A stretch of DNA of 30,796 nucleotides from CAZGVW01 sp964529265 (GTDB lineage: Bacteria; Planctomycetota; Phycisphaerae; Phycisphaerales; UBA1924). Location: NCBI GenBank assembly GCA_964529265.1, contig CAZGVW010000204.1:1-30796 (forward strand), given 5' to 3'. The translations under genes were made by a program, and so were the position numbers. The notes beneath the pieces are model-generated. The model searched no databases, had not been told where the DNA came from, and saw only the letters and a program-made list of their open reading frames with translations. Each line of letters starts with the position of its first letter. Positions within the stretch are counted from its first letter, which is position 1. This document shows positions 15,529 to 23,044 of this stretch, one piece after another.

Positions 15529-16932
15529 CTACTCAATGAATCTGCGGAGCACGAGCGTGTTGTTCTGCCCGCCGAAGCCGAAACTGTTGGAAAGAGCGAC
15601 CTGCACGCCGCCCTGCGCCGTGACATCCCGCGCGGCGTTGGGCACGTAGTCGAGGTCGCACGCGGGGTCGGGCTGCGTGAGATTGCGCGTGGGCGGCAGC
15701 ACGCCCGTGCGGATGGCCATGACGCAGGTGATGGCCTCCACCACGCCCGCCGCGGCGATGAGGTGACCCGTCATCGACTTGATGGACGACACCGGAATCC
15801 GCGGCGCGTTCGGCCCGAAGACGGCCTTGATGGCCCGGGTCTCGATCGCATCGTTCTCTTCCGTCCCGGTGCCGTGCGCGGAGATGTAGTGCACGAGCGG
15901 GCGGCCCCGGTCATCGACGGCGTGGGGGTCGATCCCGGCCTGCCCCAGCGCGCCGCGCATGGCGGCCTGCGCGCCCTCGCCATCCGGCTGGATGTCGGTG
16001 ATGCGGAAGGCGTCGGCCGAGGAGCCGAAGCCGACGATCTCGGCGAGGGGCCTGGCGCCGCGGGAAATCGCGTGATCGAGCCGCTCCAGGACGAGCATGC
16101 CCGCGCCCTCGCCCATCACGAAGCCATCGCGATTGGCTGAGAACGGCCGGCATGCGCCCTGCGGATCATCGCGGTGCGCCGAGAGGGCGGTGAGGCGGAT
16201 GAAGCCGGTGACGCCGAGCGGGTGAATCATCGTGTGCGCGCCGCCGGCGATCATCATGTCCGCATCGCCGAGCTTGATGATCTCCGTCGCTTCGCCGATG
16301 GCCTGCGTGGAGGCGGCGCACGCCGTGAGACAGTTGAAGCAGGGGCCGCTGGCGCCGAAGGCCGTCGCCACGTGCGAGAGCGGCATGTTCGGCTCCTGCT
16401 CGATTTCGCGCTCGCGGCTCATGCGCTCGTACGCGGCTTTGGCCCAGCGACGCATATCGACCGAGCGGCGCTCCGCGTCCCAGCCCGAAACATTGGCGCC
16501 GATGAAGGCCTCGAAATCGGGCGGGCCCTCGCCCGAGCCGAGATACACACCGACGCGGCCCGCCTTCAGGCCCGGCGCGGCCTGGCCCCGCTTCGGCTGC
16601 GAAAGGCCGGCCTGCTTCCACGCCTGCGCCGCCGCGGCAAGCGCGAAGCGGGAGTTCACCCCCGCGTGCGCATGCGGCGCGGCGTCATCCAGCCACGCGG
16701 CAAGGTCCGGATCCTGCGACTGGGCCGCGAAGTTGGTGCTGAACGTCTCCGCGTCGAAGCGCGAGATGCGGCCCACGCCCGACTCCGCCCCGCCGATGCG
16801 CCGCCACACGGAATCGATGTCCGAGCCGAGAGGCGTCACCCAGCCCATGCCGGTGATGACGATGCGCGCGCCGGCGTCGCGCACTCCGCCGACTGCGCCG
16901 GAACGGGCTGCGCTGGCCGGGGCGGCGGTCAT
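15529..16932 (-). CDS. Beta-ketoacyl-ACP synthase, FabF type (KS-alpha)
   Basis: This 467-residue thiolase-fold condensing enzyme extends acyl-ACP with malonyl-ACP. The full catalytic set is present: Cys205 in CLTACAASTQAIGEA, His353 in SAHGTGTEEND, Lys385 and His390 in SSIKSMTGHLIAAAG, plus the C-terminal NSFGFGGQN loop. It is longer than housekeeping FabF (about 410), with inserts around residues 110-180. ATG 16932 overlaps the previous gene's TGA (TGATG), so translation is coupled to the GxxExxY gene. Upstream in the same operon is a ketosynthase homologue without catalytic residues, as in KS-alpha/chain-length-factor pairs of type II polyketide, aryl polyene and related systems. No ACP, ketoreductase or dehydratase gene is in the window, so the product is unknown. 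Confidence 0.9.
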   Translation of the reverse strand: MTAAPASAARSGAVGGVRDAGARIVITGMGWVTPLGSDIDSVWRRIGGAESGVGRISRFDAETFSTNFAAQSQDPDLAAWLDDAAPHAHAGVNSRFALAAAAQAWKQAGLSQPKRGQAAPGLKAGRVGVYLGSGEGPPDFEAFIGANVSGWDAERRSVDMRRWAKAAYERMSREREIEQEPNMPLSHVATAFGASGPCFNCLTACAASTQAIGEATEIIKLGDADMMIAGGAHTMIHPLGVTGFIRLTALSAHRDDPQGACRPFSANRDGFVMGEGAGMLVLERLDHAISRGARPLAEIVGFGSSADAFRITDIQPDGEGAQAAMRGALGQAGIDPHAVDDRGRPLVHYISAHGTGTEENDAIETRAIKAVFGPNAPRIPVSSIKSMTGHLIAAAGVVEAITCVMAIRTGVLPPTRNLTQPDPACDLDYVPNAARDVTAQGGVQVALSNSFGFGGQNNTLVLRRFIE

Positions 16933-17444
16933 CACGCCGTCTCGACTTCGTAGTCGCCCGCTTCGTCGTGCATGTCGTCGTCGTGGCCGTGCATCGCGTT
17001 CAACTTGTCCGGATTGAGCACGCGCACGAGGCCGTCCTTCAGGCGGCGCTCGCCGAAGTTGATGATGAGCCCGAGTTCGAGATCGGCGGCGCGCAGCTGG
17101 GCGCGCAACTTGGTCCGGTCGTGGCCATCGATCACGCGGTGCTCCGCCATCAGTTCGACGACGAAGCGATCGTTCACGTAGAGGTTCAGCGTGTGCGAGC
17201 CGACCTTCGTGCCCTTGTACTCAACCGGCACGCTGTGGTCGATCTTGTACGGCACGCCCTTCTCGTCCAGCTCGATGCACAGCGCGTTCTGATAGACCTC
17301 CTTGTCGAACCCGGGACCGAGCGCCTTGTGCACGTCGATCGCGGCGCCGATCACCGTGCGGCTGACGCTCGTCAGATTCGGATCGAGGTCCTCGAGCGGC
17401 GTGGCGCGGCGCTGGTGGGGGGACGAATGGTGATGGTGGTTCAT
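16932..17444 (-). CDS. GxxExxY-family protein with degenerate active site
   Basis: This 170-residue protein matches the GxxExxY family (PD-(D/E)xK-like fold): TVIGAAIDVHKALGPGF (30-46), YQNALCIEL (51-59), VPVEYKG (72-78), VVEL (95-98) and LGLIINFG (124-131). Compared with the family pattern recalled from knowledge, the naming Glu is Lys48 (GFDKEVY), the Asp before VVEL is Asn87, the Lys of ExK is Met99, and the later Gln is Lys112; Glu97 remains. Loss of the metal-binding set argues against nuclease activity. Both ends are histidine-rich (MNHHHHSSPH; MHGHDDDMHD), suggesting metal binding. ATG 17444 has an AGGAG site nearby. It sits between two ketosynthase genes, 41 bases after one and overlapping the other by one base. 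Confidence 0.85.
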   Translation of the reverse strand: MNHHHHSSPHQRRATPLEDLDPNLTSVSRTVIGAAIDVHKALGPGFDKEVYQNALCIELDEKGVPYKIDHSVPVEYKGTKVGSHTLNLYVNDRFVVELMAEHRVIDGHDRTKLRAQLRAADLELGLIINFGERRLKDGLVRVLNPDKLNAMHGHDDDMHDEAGDYEVETA

Positions 17445-17485
17445 AGCGGTCTCCTGTAGAGGGTCGGACGGAAATGGGGCGGCGA

Positions 17486-18853
17486 TCAGACTAACACGCT
17501 CCGCAGCAGAAGTGCGGCGCTCTGGCCGCCGAGCGCCGGGGCGCAGACGAGGACGTTCTTCAGCCGCGCATCGCGCTGCTTCGCGGCCCCGGCCTGAAGA
17601 TCCGGGGCAGGCTTGCCGGAGTGCAGCCGCGCGGGGAGCGTCTGGTGCCGCACGCACAGCGCCGCAGCGCACGCCGCGACGCCTCCCGCCCCGGCCATCG
17701 AGGCGCCGATCGCCGGCGTGAGCGTGACGAGTGGAATCTCCGCCAGCGGCGCCCCGAACACGCCGCGGAGCGCCGCGGCTTCCTCCGCGTCCACCTCGCG
17801 GATGCCCGCGGCGCCGGGCACGATCGCATCCACGTCGCCGGCGCCGATTCCCGCGTCCTCCAGCGCTCGCTCGATTGCAAACCGCAGACCCTGGGCGCGC
17901 ACGGCGGGGTCGTCCGAAAGCGGCGCCTGCCCGGCGCCGAACCCGGCCACCTCCGCATATGGCCGTGCGCCGCGGGCCTGGGCCGTCTCCGCGGATTCCA
18001 GAATCACCAGCCCGCCCGCTTCCCCGAGCAGCGACCCCGGCGCCTTGTCGTCATACGGCCGGACGAACGGCGCCCCATCCGTCGCGTCGCCCGTATGAGC
18101 CAGCCGGCCCGCAAGGTCCATCCGCAACAGGCCCATCGGGTTCATTTTTGACTCGGCGCCACCGGAAAAACACGCATCCGCCTCGCCGCGGCGGATCACA
18201 CGCCGGCTCTCACCGATGGAAAGCAGCCCGGACGCCTCCGCGCACGTGATCGTGTTCGAGGGGCCCTGCGCATCGTGGATGATCGTCACGTGGCAGGCGA
18301 GCATGTTCGGCAGGTACTTCAGCAGCCACAGCGGCTGCAGATTGTTCACCCCGCTCTCGCCCCACTTCTTCAGGCTGAATCCCGCCATCCGGCCGTTGGC
18401 CCCGCCCGCGGAATCATCCACTGCGCTCGCCAAGGCGGTGGTCAGCTCATCCGTCTCGCAGGCGATGAGCCCCGCGCCGATGTGGCACCCCACACGTCTG
18501 GGCGGGTATGTGACGCCACCCTCCGGCCCCCCTTCACCCGCCGACGCCTTCGTGACCAGCCCCGCGTCCTCCACCGCCGCCTTCGCGGCGCCCACGGCCA
18601 GTTCGATGTCGCGGGCCATCACCTTGACGGCCTTTCGGTAGCTCTTGGGCACGAGGTCGCGGGCGGAGAAGTTCTCCACCTCCGCCCCCAGGCGGCTGGG
18701 GAACGCGGTGGCGTCAAACCGCTGGATGGGCCGCAGGCGGGACTCCCCGGCCAGCAGACCCTCCCAGAGGGCCTGGACGCCCAAGCCGAATCCCGTCACG
18801 GCGCCGAGGCCGGTGATCACGACTCGGCGGGGGGAAGTGCTGGAAGGCGGCAT
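17486..18853 (-). CDS. Catalytically inactive ketosynthase homologue (KS-beta / chain-length-factor-like)
   Basis: This 455-residue protein has the FabF fold throughout (RRVVITGLGAVTGFG at 9-23; SGGAESKMNPMG at 230-241; GEAGGLVILE at 277-286). An ungapped match from GPS to SIG places Glu206 (TITCAEASGLLSIG) where FabF has its catalytic Cys; Cys204 is two residues early. The SAHGTGT and KxxxGH motifs are replaced by VPGAAGIRE (345-353) and TPAIGASM (379-386), so both His and the Lys are gone. Known chain-length factors carry Gln at the Cys position and form heterodimers with an active KS. It is the first gene of the operon. ATG 18853 is chosen; TACACT at 18863-18868 lies nine bases upstream with no Shine-Dalgarno, suggesting a leaderless or near-leaderless start. 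Confidence 0.85.
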   Translation of the reverse strand: MPPSSTSPRRVVITGLGAVTGFGLGVQALWEGLLAGESRLRPIQRFDATAFPSRLGAEVENFSARDLVPKSYRKAVKVMARDIELAVGAAKAAVEDAGLVTKASAGEGGPEGGVTYPPRRVGCHIGAGLIACETDELTTALASAVDDSAGGANGRMAGFSLKKWGESGVNNLQPLWLLKYLPNMLACHVTIIHDAQGPSNTITCAEASGLLSIGESRRVIRRGEADACFSGGAESKMNPMGLLRMDLAGRLAHTGDATDGAPFVRPYDDKAPGSLLGEAGGLVILESAETAQARGARPYAEVAGFGAGQAPLSDDPAVRAQGLRFAIERALEDAGIGAGDVDAIVPGAAGIREVDAEEAAALRGVFGAPLAEIPLVTLTPAIGASMAGAGGVAACAAALCVRHQTLPARLHSGKPAPDLQAGAAKQRDARLKNVLVCAPALGGQSAALLLRSVLV

Positions 18854-18862
18854 AAGGCCCAC

Positions 18863-18868
18863 AGTGTA
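18863..18868 (-). promoter_or_regulatory. Candidate -10 box of the ketosynthase operon
   Basis: TACACT on the minus strand, nine bases before ATG 18853. The 8-mer CTACACTG also occurs in front of the EF-G-like gene. No convincing -35 is present at 16-18 bases upstream. Confidence 0.3.
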
Positions 18869-19104
18869 GCCCAAAGGCCCGTGGATCCGGCGGCGGGAGT
18901 CCGCGGGGAGCCGAGATCTCTAACATTTTGCCATGCAAGCACTTAGACGATGCACCGCCGTCGTCCCCGGACTTCTCACCAGTTCTTCACAGCCTCCCGA
19001 ACCCGCGCGCACACGACTTCGCCACCATTCGGACACGTTGCGGGGGGCCGAATCGAGCTTTTTCGATCGGCGCTGCAGCGGCTTTGTCGTAGACTGGCTT
19101 TTAC

Positions 19105-19111
19105 AGGAGGC
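19105..19111 (+). promoter_or_regulatory. Strong ribosome binding site of the PEP-CTERM gene
   Basis: AGGAGG sits about ten bases before ATG 19121 and settles the start among several upstream in-frame codons. TAGACT at about 19090 is a possible -10 box. Confidence 0.6.
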
Positions 19112-19120
19112 AAGAGACAC

Positions 19121-19918
19121 ATGAAAAGAGCAATCTGCGCGATGGTGGTCTGCGCAGGGTGCGCGGCGAGTGCGCTCGCCACGCCCTCGACCGGCGAAAT
19201 CTTCACCTACGCCGATCAGGACCAGTTCGGTGACGCCGCGACACTCGGCGCCGGCTTCGTCGCGACCGTGCAGGGCACGGGCATCCGCGGCGGAACCAGC
19301 GGCACGCGGTTCTTCAACGTCCAGGGCAACAACGATGCGTTCGCCAGTTGGGGCGCCATCCGCTTCAACCTCGCGGACCTCTACGCCGCCCTCGACGCCG
19401 ACGCCGCGGCCAATGACATGCCGGGCTGGGAAGTTCAGAGCGTCAAGATCGTCGCTGAACAATCCAATGCCGCGTTCTCGATTCCGGGCGCCTTGGAAGC
19501 GTGGTACGTGGGGGATGACGCCACGAACATCGACCCCGCGACCGCGGCGGGCACGCTCGGCATCGGCAACGTGCTCGGCGGCAACCGCATGTACGACGGC
19601 AGCCTCGGCCCCGCGATGCTCGCCGGCACGTTCAACTTCACGGGCGGCCCCGGCCTGCCCAACGGCGTGATGGACATGGGCGATGTCTCGATCCCCGCCG
19701 TCCTCACCGAACTGAACTCGCGCGACGCGTTCCTGACCATGGTCATCGATACGGACGACCTGAATGTTCAGGCGACGTTCAAGGGTCAGGACAGCCCCTT
19801 CGCCGGCGTCGATGCTCCGGCGCTCGCGGTGTCGTACAAGCTCGTACCGACGCCGGGCGCCGTGGCGCTGCTGGGCGTCGCGGGCGCGTTCGGCCTCCGC
19901 CGCCGCCGCGGACGCTGA
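19121..19918 (+). CDS. Secreted PEP-CTERM sorting-domain protein
   Basis: This 265-residue protein has an N-terminal signal peptide (MKRAICAMVVCAGCAASALA, cleavage likely after residue 20) and a C-terminal sorting tail: VPTPGAVALLGVAGAFGL followed by RRRRGR (residues 242-265). The PTPG variant with a hydrophobic helix and Arg cluster is the PEP-CTERM pattern seen in planctomycetes; exosortase-type enzymes recognise such tails and move the protein to the cell surface or exopolysaccharide layer. The mature part is Asp/Ala/Gly-rich and beta-like, with no catalytic motif. AGGAGG precedes the start, and a strong terminator follows 31 bases after the stop, so it is probably a single-gene transcript. 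No exosortase gene is in the window. Confidence 0.85.
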   Translation: MKRAICAMVVCAGCAASALATPSTGEIFTYADQDQFGDAATLGAGFVATVQGTGIRGGTSGTRFFNVQGNNDAFASWGAIRFNLADLYAALDADAAANDMPGWEVQSVKIVAEQSNAAFSIPGALEAWYVGDDATNIDPATAAGTLGIGNVLGGNRMYDGSLGPAMLAGTFNFTGGPGLPNGVMDMGDVSIPAVLTELNSRDAFLTMVIDTDDLNVQATFKGQDSPFAGVDAPALAVSYKLVPTPGAVALLGVAGAFGLRRRRGR

Positions 19919-19949
19919 TCTGAACCTCAGTGAACCGAAGGCTGATCGC

Positions 19950-19983
19950 ACCGGCCGTCCCGCAAGGGGCGGCCGGTTTTTTC
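19950..19983 (+). terminator. Rho-independent terminator after the PEP-CTERM gene
   Basis: ACCGGCCGTCCC (19950-19961) and GGGGCGGCCGGT (19966-19977) pair with one T-G wobble around a short GCAA loop, followed by TTTTTT. This is a textbook hairpin and U-run. Confidence 0.92.
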
Positions 19984-20020
19984 TCCTGTCGCGGCGGGTT
20001 GCCCAAACGCGCGCATCCCC

Positions 20021-20049
20021 GTCTACTGTCTACCGCTCTACCGTCTACA
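20021..20049 (+). repeat. Heptanucleotide tandem repeat (GTCTACC x 4)
   Basis: GTCTACT, GTCTACC, GCTCTACC (one base inserted) and GTCTACA lie head to tail 36 bases before gatB. STRR-like; several TCTAC boxes could also act as -10 elements. Confidence 0.65.
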
Positions 20050-20084
20050 CCTCACCACGACCGAATCCCCCGCTCGCATCCCCC

Positions 20085-21653
20085 ATGGCCTCCATCACCT
20101 CCGTCGAACTCAAGGTCGGACTCGAGATCCACGTCGAACTCGCGACGCGGACCAAGATGTTCACGCGGGCCCCGAGCCCGGCTCACCCGGATTACGACGG
20201 CGCATCGCCCAACACGCTCATCGATCCCGTGGTGCTCGGCCTTCCCGGCGCGCTGCCGGTGATGAACCGCGACGCGGTCGAGATGGCCATGCTCGTCGGC
20301 CTCGCCCTCGGCTGCCAGATCGCGGAGTTCACGAAGTGGGACCGCAAGTCCTACTACTACCCCGATCTGCCCAAGAACTACCAGATCAGCCAGTACGATC
20401 TGCCCCTGTGCTTCGACGGCGCCATCGATCTGCCCCTCCCTTCGGGAACGCCGAAGGGCGACCACGCCACCGCGGCGAACGGGGAGCCCGTGAAGCGCAT
20501 CGGCATCATCCGCGCCCACCTCGAGGAGGACGCGGGCAAACTCCTGCACGAACTGCCCGGCGGCCGCCCGATCGACTACTCCATCGTCGATTTCAACCGC
20601 GCCGGCACGCCCCTGCTCGAAATCGTCACGCAGCCGGATTTCACCACCGCCGACGAGGTCGTGGCCTTCGCGCAACTGCTCCGCAACATCTGCCGCTTTC
20701 TCGGCGTCTCCGAAGGCGTGATGCAGAAGGGGCACATGCGCTTCGAGCCCAACATCAACACCATCCTGCGCCTGGACGACGGGCGCATCGTCAAGACGCC
20801 CATCGTCGAGATCAAGAACCTGAACTCCTTCCGCGCCCTGCGCGGCGCGATCGAGCACGAGTTCAAGGAACAGCCGGAGCGCTGGCGGCGCGAAGGGCGC
20901 GAAATGGGCCCCGGCGCCAAATCCACCCGCGGCTGGGATGACGTCAAGAGCGTCACCGTCCTCCAGCGCGAGAAGGAAGATGCGCACGACTACCGCTACT
21001 TCCCCGATCCCGACCTCATCCCGGTGAAGGTGGACGCGGAGTGGCGCGAATCCGTGCGAACCCGCCTGCCCGAACTGCCCCACGCCCGCCGCAAGCGCTT
21101 CATCGAAAAACTCGGCCTCTCCGCCAAGGAAGCCGCGGCCCTGGTTGAGGAGCGGGACGTCTGCCTGTTCTTCGAAGAAACGCTGGCGGCGATACGGGCC
21201 CTCGCGCCCACGCTGCTCCCCGAGCGCGCCGCCAAGCAGGCGGCGAACTTCATCCTGCAGGCCGGCGCCAAGCGGGCCAACGAACGCGGCTGCCTCGCCA
21301 ACGAACTCGGCATCACGCCCGATCAGATCGCCGGCATCGTGAAACTGCGCGAGGAGGGCGCCATCGGCTCAACCGCGGCCGATGAGTTGTTCGGCCTCCT
21401 GTGCGACACGGACGAGAACGCCGAAACCGTGGCGAAGGCGAAGAACCTGCTCCAGGTGCGCGACGAGGGCGCGCTCGACGCCTGGTGCGACCAGGCCATT
21501 GCGGACCCGGCGAACGCCAAGAGCGTTGAGGACCTGAGGGCCGGCAAGATGGCCGCGATCGGCCGCCTCGTCGGCGCCGTGATGAAACGCTCCGGCGGCC
21601 AGGCCGACGCCAAGGCGGTGCAGGCGAAACTGCGGGAGAAACTCGGCCTCTGA
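20085..21653 (+). CDS. gatB: Aspartyl/glutamyl-tRNA amidotransferase subunit B
   Basis: This 522-residue GatB is the kinase/tRNA-binding subunit of GatCAB, which converts Glu-tRNA(Gln) and Asp-tRNA(Asn) to Gln-tRNA and Asn-tRNA. The family features are clear: VGLEIHVEL near residues 11-19, the cradle signature YYYPDLPKNYQISQYDLP (about 90-107), HLEEDAGKL (about 147-155), DFNRAGTPLLEIVT, and the C-terminal tail domain with YqeY-like end (about residues 380-522, ending KAVQAKLREKLGL). Length is slightly above the usual 475-500. ATG 20085 follows the pattern of conserved N-termini; no Shine-Dalgarno is visible in the C-rich leader. gatA and gatC are not adjacent, so the complex is encoded at dispersed sites. 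No terminator is visible downstream. Confidence 0.95.
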   Translation: MASITSVELKVGLEIHVELATRTKMFTRAPSPAHPDYDGASPNTLIDPVVLGLPGALPVMNRDAVEMAMLVGLALGCQIAEFTKWDRKSYYYPDLPKNYQISQYDLPLCFDGAIDLPLPSGTPKGDHATAANGEPVKRIGIIRAHLEEDAGKLLHELPGGRPIDYSIVDFNRAGTPLLEIVTQPDFTTADEVVAFAQLLRNICRFLGVSEGVMQKGHMRFEPNINTILRLDDGRIVKTPIVEIKNLNSFRALRGAIEHEFKEQPERWRREGREMGPGAKSTRGWDDVKSVTVLQREKEDAHDYRYFPDPDLIPVKVDAEWRESVRTRLPELPHARRKRFIEKLGLSAKEAAALVEERDVCLFFEETLAAIRALAPTLLPERAAKQAANFILQAGAKRANERGCLANELGITPDQIAGIVKLREEGAIGSTAADELFGLLCDTDENAETVAKAKNLLQVRDEGALDAWCDQAIADPANAKSVEDLRAGKMAAIGRLVGAVMKRSGGQADAKAVQAKLREKLGL

Positions 21654-22110
21654 CGGGTCCCCACGCCCGCCCGCGCATGCGCAACATCGCATGAATCGTG
21701 AAAACGCTTCGTGAAGCTTGTGACAGCCCCCGCGTGGCGCCGAGCGAACCTCGCTTCGTGGGTCCGCCGGACGCGCCGTTGCCGCCGGGCTCACTCGTCC
21801 CGGCCGCGGGCTGACTTCCGCTGGCCCCCGCTTCTTACTTGTGATTCAATGCTCAAGGCGTCGGCCGCGGCCGGCGCTCACGCGGCTCGGACGCCAATTC
21901 GCTGACGTGTCCCGCGAGTCGGCGCTCGACGGAGAGCCTTTGGTCTCCCTCCCGCGGAAATCGGCGGTTCACGGCCACGGCCCGCCGGGCAACGACTGCC
22001 CCCGCCGAAAGATCGGCGTCTCTTTGACGCGTCTCATGGATGTCGGCGCCTTTGTCTCAGGTCGATGGAGCGACGCCACTCCGAACGCCGTAGGACCAGG
22101 AGACCCAGCC
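21654..22110 (+). other. Long intergenic region with possible structured leader
   Basis: This 457-base interval carries no convincing gene; the in-frame extension upstream of 22111 lacks a signal peptide position and reads as low complexity. Hairpins include CGAG/CTCG (21915-21928) and GGAGAGCC-TTT-GGTCTCC (21931-21948). I compared it by eye with common riboswitch cores (TPP, cobalamin, SAM, glycine, c-di-GMP-I, fluoride) and found no match. A structured 5' leader for the FG-GAP gene is possible. Confidence 0.4.
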
Positions 22111-23043
22111 ATGAGCAACAGCAAGCCTCCCGTGCTTCCGCGCATCGCGATCCGTTCGATTCCCGGCGCCGTCGGCGCCGCATGCCTGCTTGTCGGAACG
22201 CCTTGCGCCGCGCAATATTCCGACCTTTCCACCTTCGCCGATTTCGACAACGACGGCGTCTACGACGCGGTCATCGCCAGCGCTCCGAACGAAGGCACAG
22301 GGCACGCCCTGCGCCTCTATCGCGGCATGACCACTTTCGCGCCCTTTGCCGCCGGCAAGGCGCCGGGATGGGGGCACTTCTCTTCGAAACAGGAAGTCGC
22401 GAACGGCTTCTCCGTCGCCGCAGTCGCCGCGGGCAGACTCAACCAGGACGTGTGGCCCGATCTCATTGTCATTGACGCGGGCTCGAAGAAGGCCATTGTC
22501 TTCCTCAGCACCATCAACATGCTCGGCGCGCACTCGCTGACCCGGCAGGACGAGGAGTACAGCGTCGGCGATGGCCCTTACACCATCGCCATCGGCGATT
22601 TCCGCAGCAACGACAACTACAGCTGCGACGACGTCGTGATCGCCAGCCGCGAAGACGACAAACTCCACGTCTTCGGGGGGAAGCCCCACGGCGATCCGTC
22701 CGATGAGAACTTCGAGCTCGACGCCCTCGCGTGCATCGGCATCGAAAAGCCCGTCTCCGTCGCCCTCGGCCGGTTCGATAGCCCGGTCAATACGGACAAA
22801 CTCGACATGGTCGTCGTCAAGCAGGACGAGACCACCCTCTCCTTCTTCCGTGGAACCGGCGATGGCGCTTTCAACACCGCGATCGAGTCCGACATCACCG
22901 TGGCGACAGACAAGGTGTGGCCGGGCGATTACAACGGCGACGGCAAGATGGACGTGGTCACCGCACTCCACGAACCCGAGGAGCCGCCGATTGTCATGCT
23001 CAACCTGCTCACGGACGCGGCGGGCAAGTTCCAGAAAGAATGA
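22111..23043 (+). CDS. Secreted FG-GAP/VCBS repeat protein
   Basis: This 310-residue protein starts at ATG 22111 with CCAGGAGA as ribosome binding site. A signal peptide (residues 1-34, core VGAACLLVGTPCA) precedes repeated beta-propeller-type modules. Calcium-binding FG-GAP/VCBS motifs are visible at both ends, FADFDNDGVYDAVIA (42-56) and PGDYNGDGKMDVVTA (about 271-285), with weaker copies between (VWPDLIVIDAG, SCDDVVIAS, KLDMVVVKQ). Such propellers occur in extracellular or surface proteins and usually mediate binding. The role is unknown. The stop lies one base from the stop of the convergent kinase gene, with no terminator between, so the two transcripts probably overlap at their 3' ends. 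Confidence 0.85.
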   Translation: MSNSKPPVLPRIAIRSIPGAVGAACLLVGTPCAAQYSDLSTFADFDNDGVYDAVIASAPNEGTGHALRLYRGMTTFAPFAAGKAPGWGHFSSKQEVANGFSVAAVAAGRLNQDVWPDLIVIDAGSKKAIVFLSTINMLGAHSLTRQDEEYSVGDGPYTIAIGDFRSNDNYSCDDVVIASREDDKLHVFGGKPHGDPSDENFELDALACIGIEKPVSVALGRFDSPVNTDKLDMVVVKQDETTLSFFRGTGDGAFNTAIESDITVATDKVWPGDYNGDGKMDVVTALHEPEEPPIVMLNLLTDAAGKFQKE

Positions 23044-23044
23044 C

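Noticed and set aside
18854..19120. Small frames upstream of the PEP-CTERM gene
   Set aside because: They lack a ribosome binding site and coherent composition, and run into the strong AGGAGG-led start at 19121.
21654..22110. Known riboswitch in the long spacer before the FG-GAP gene
   Set aside because: No conserved core of TPP, cobalamin, SAM, glycine, fluoride or c-di-GMP-I classes could be matched by eye.
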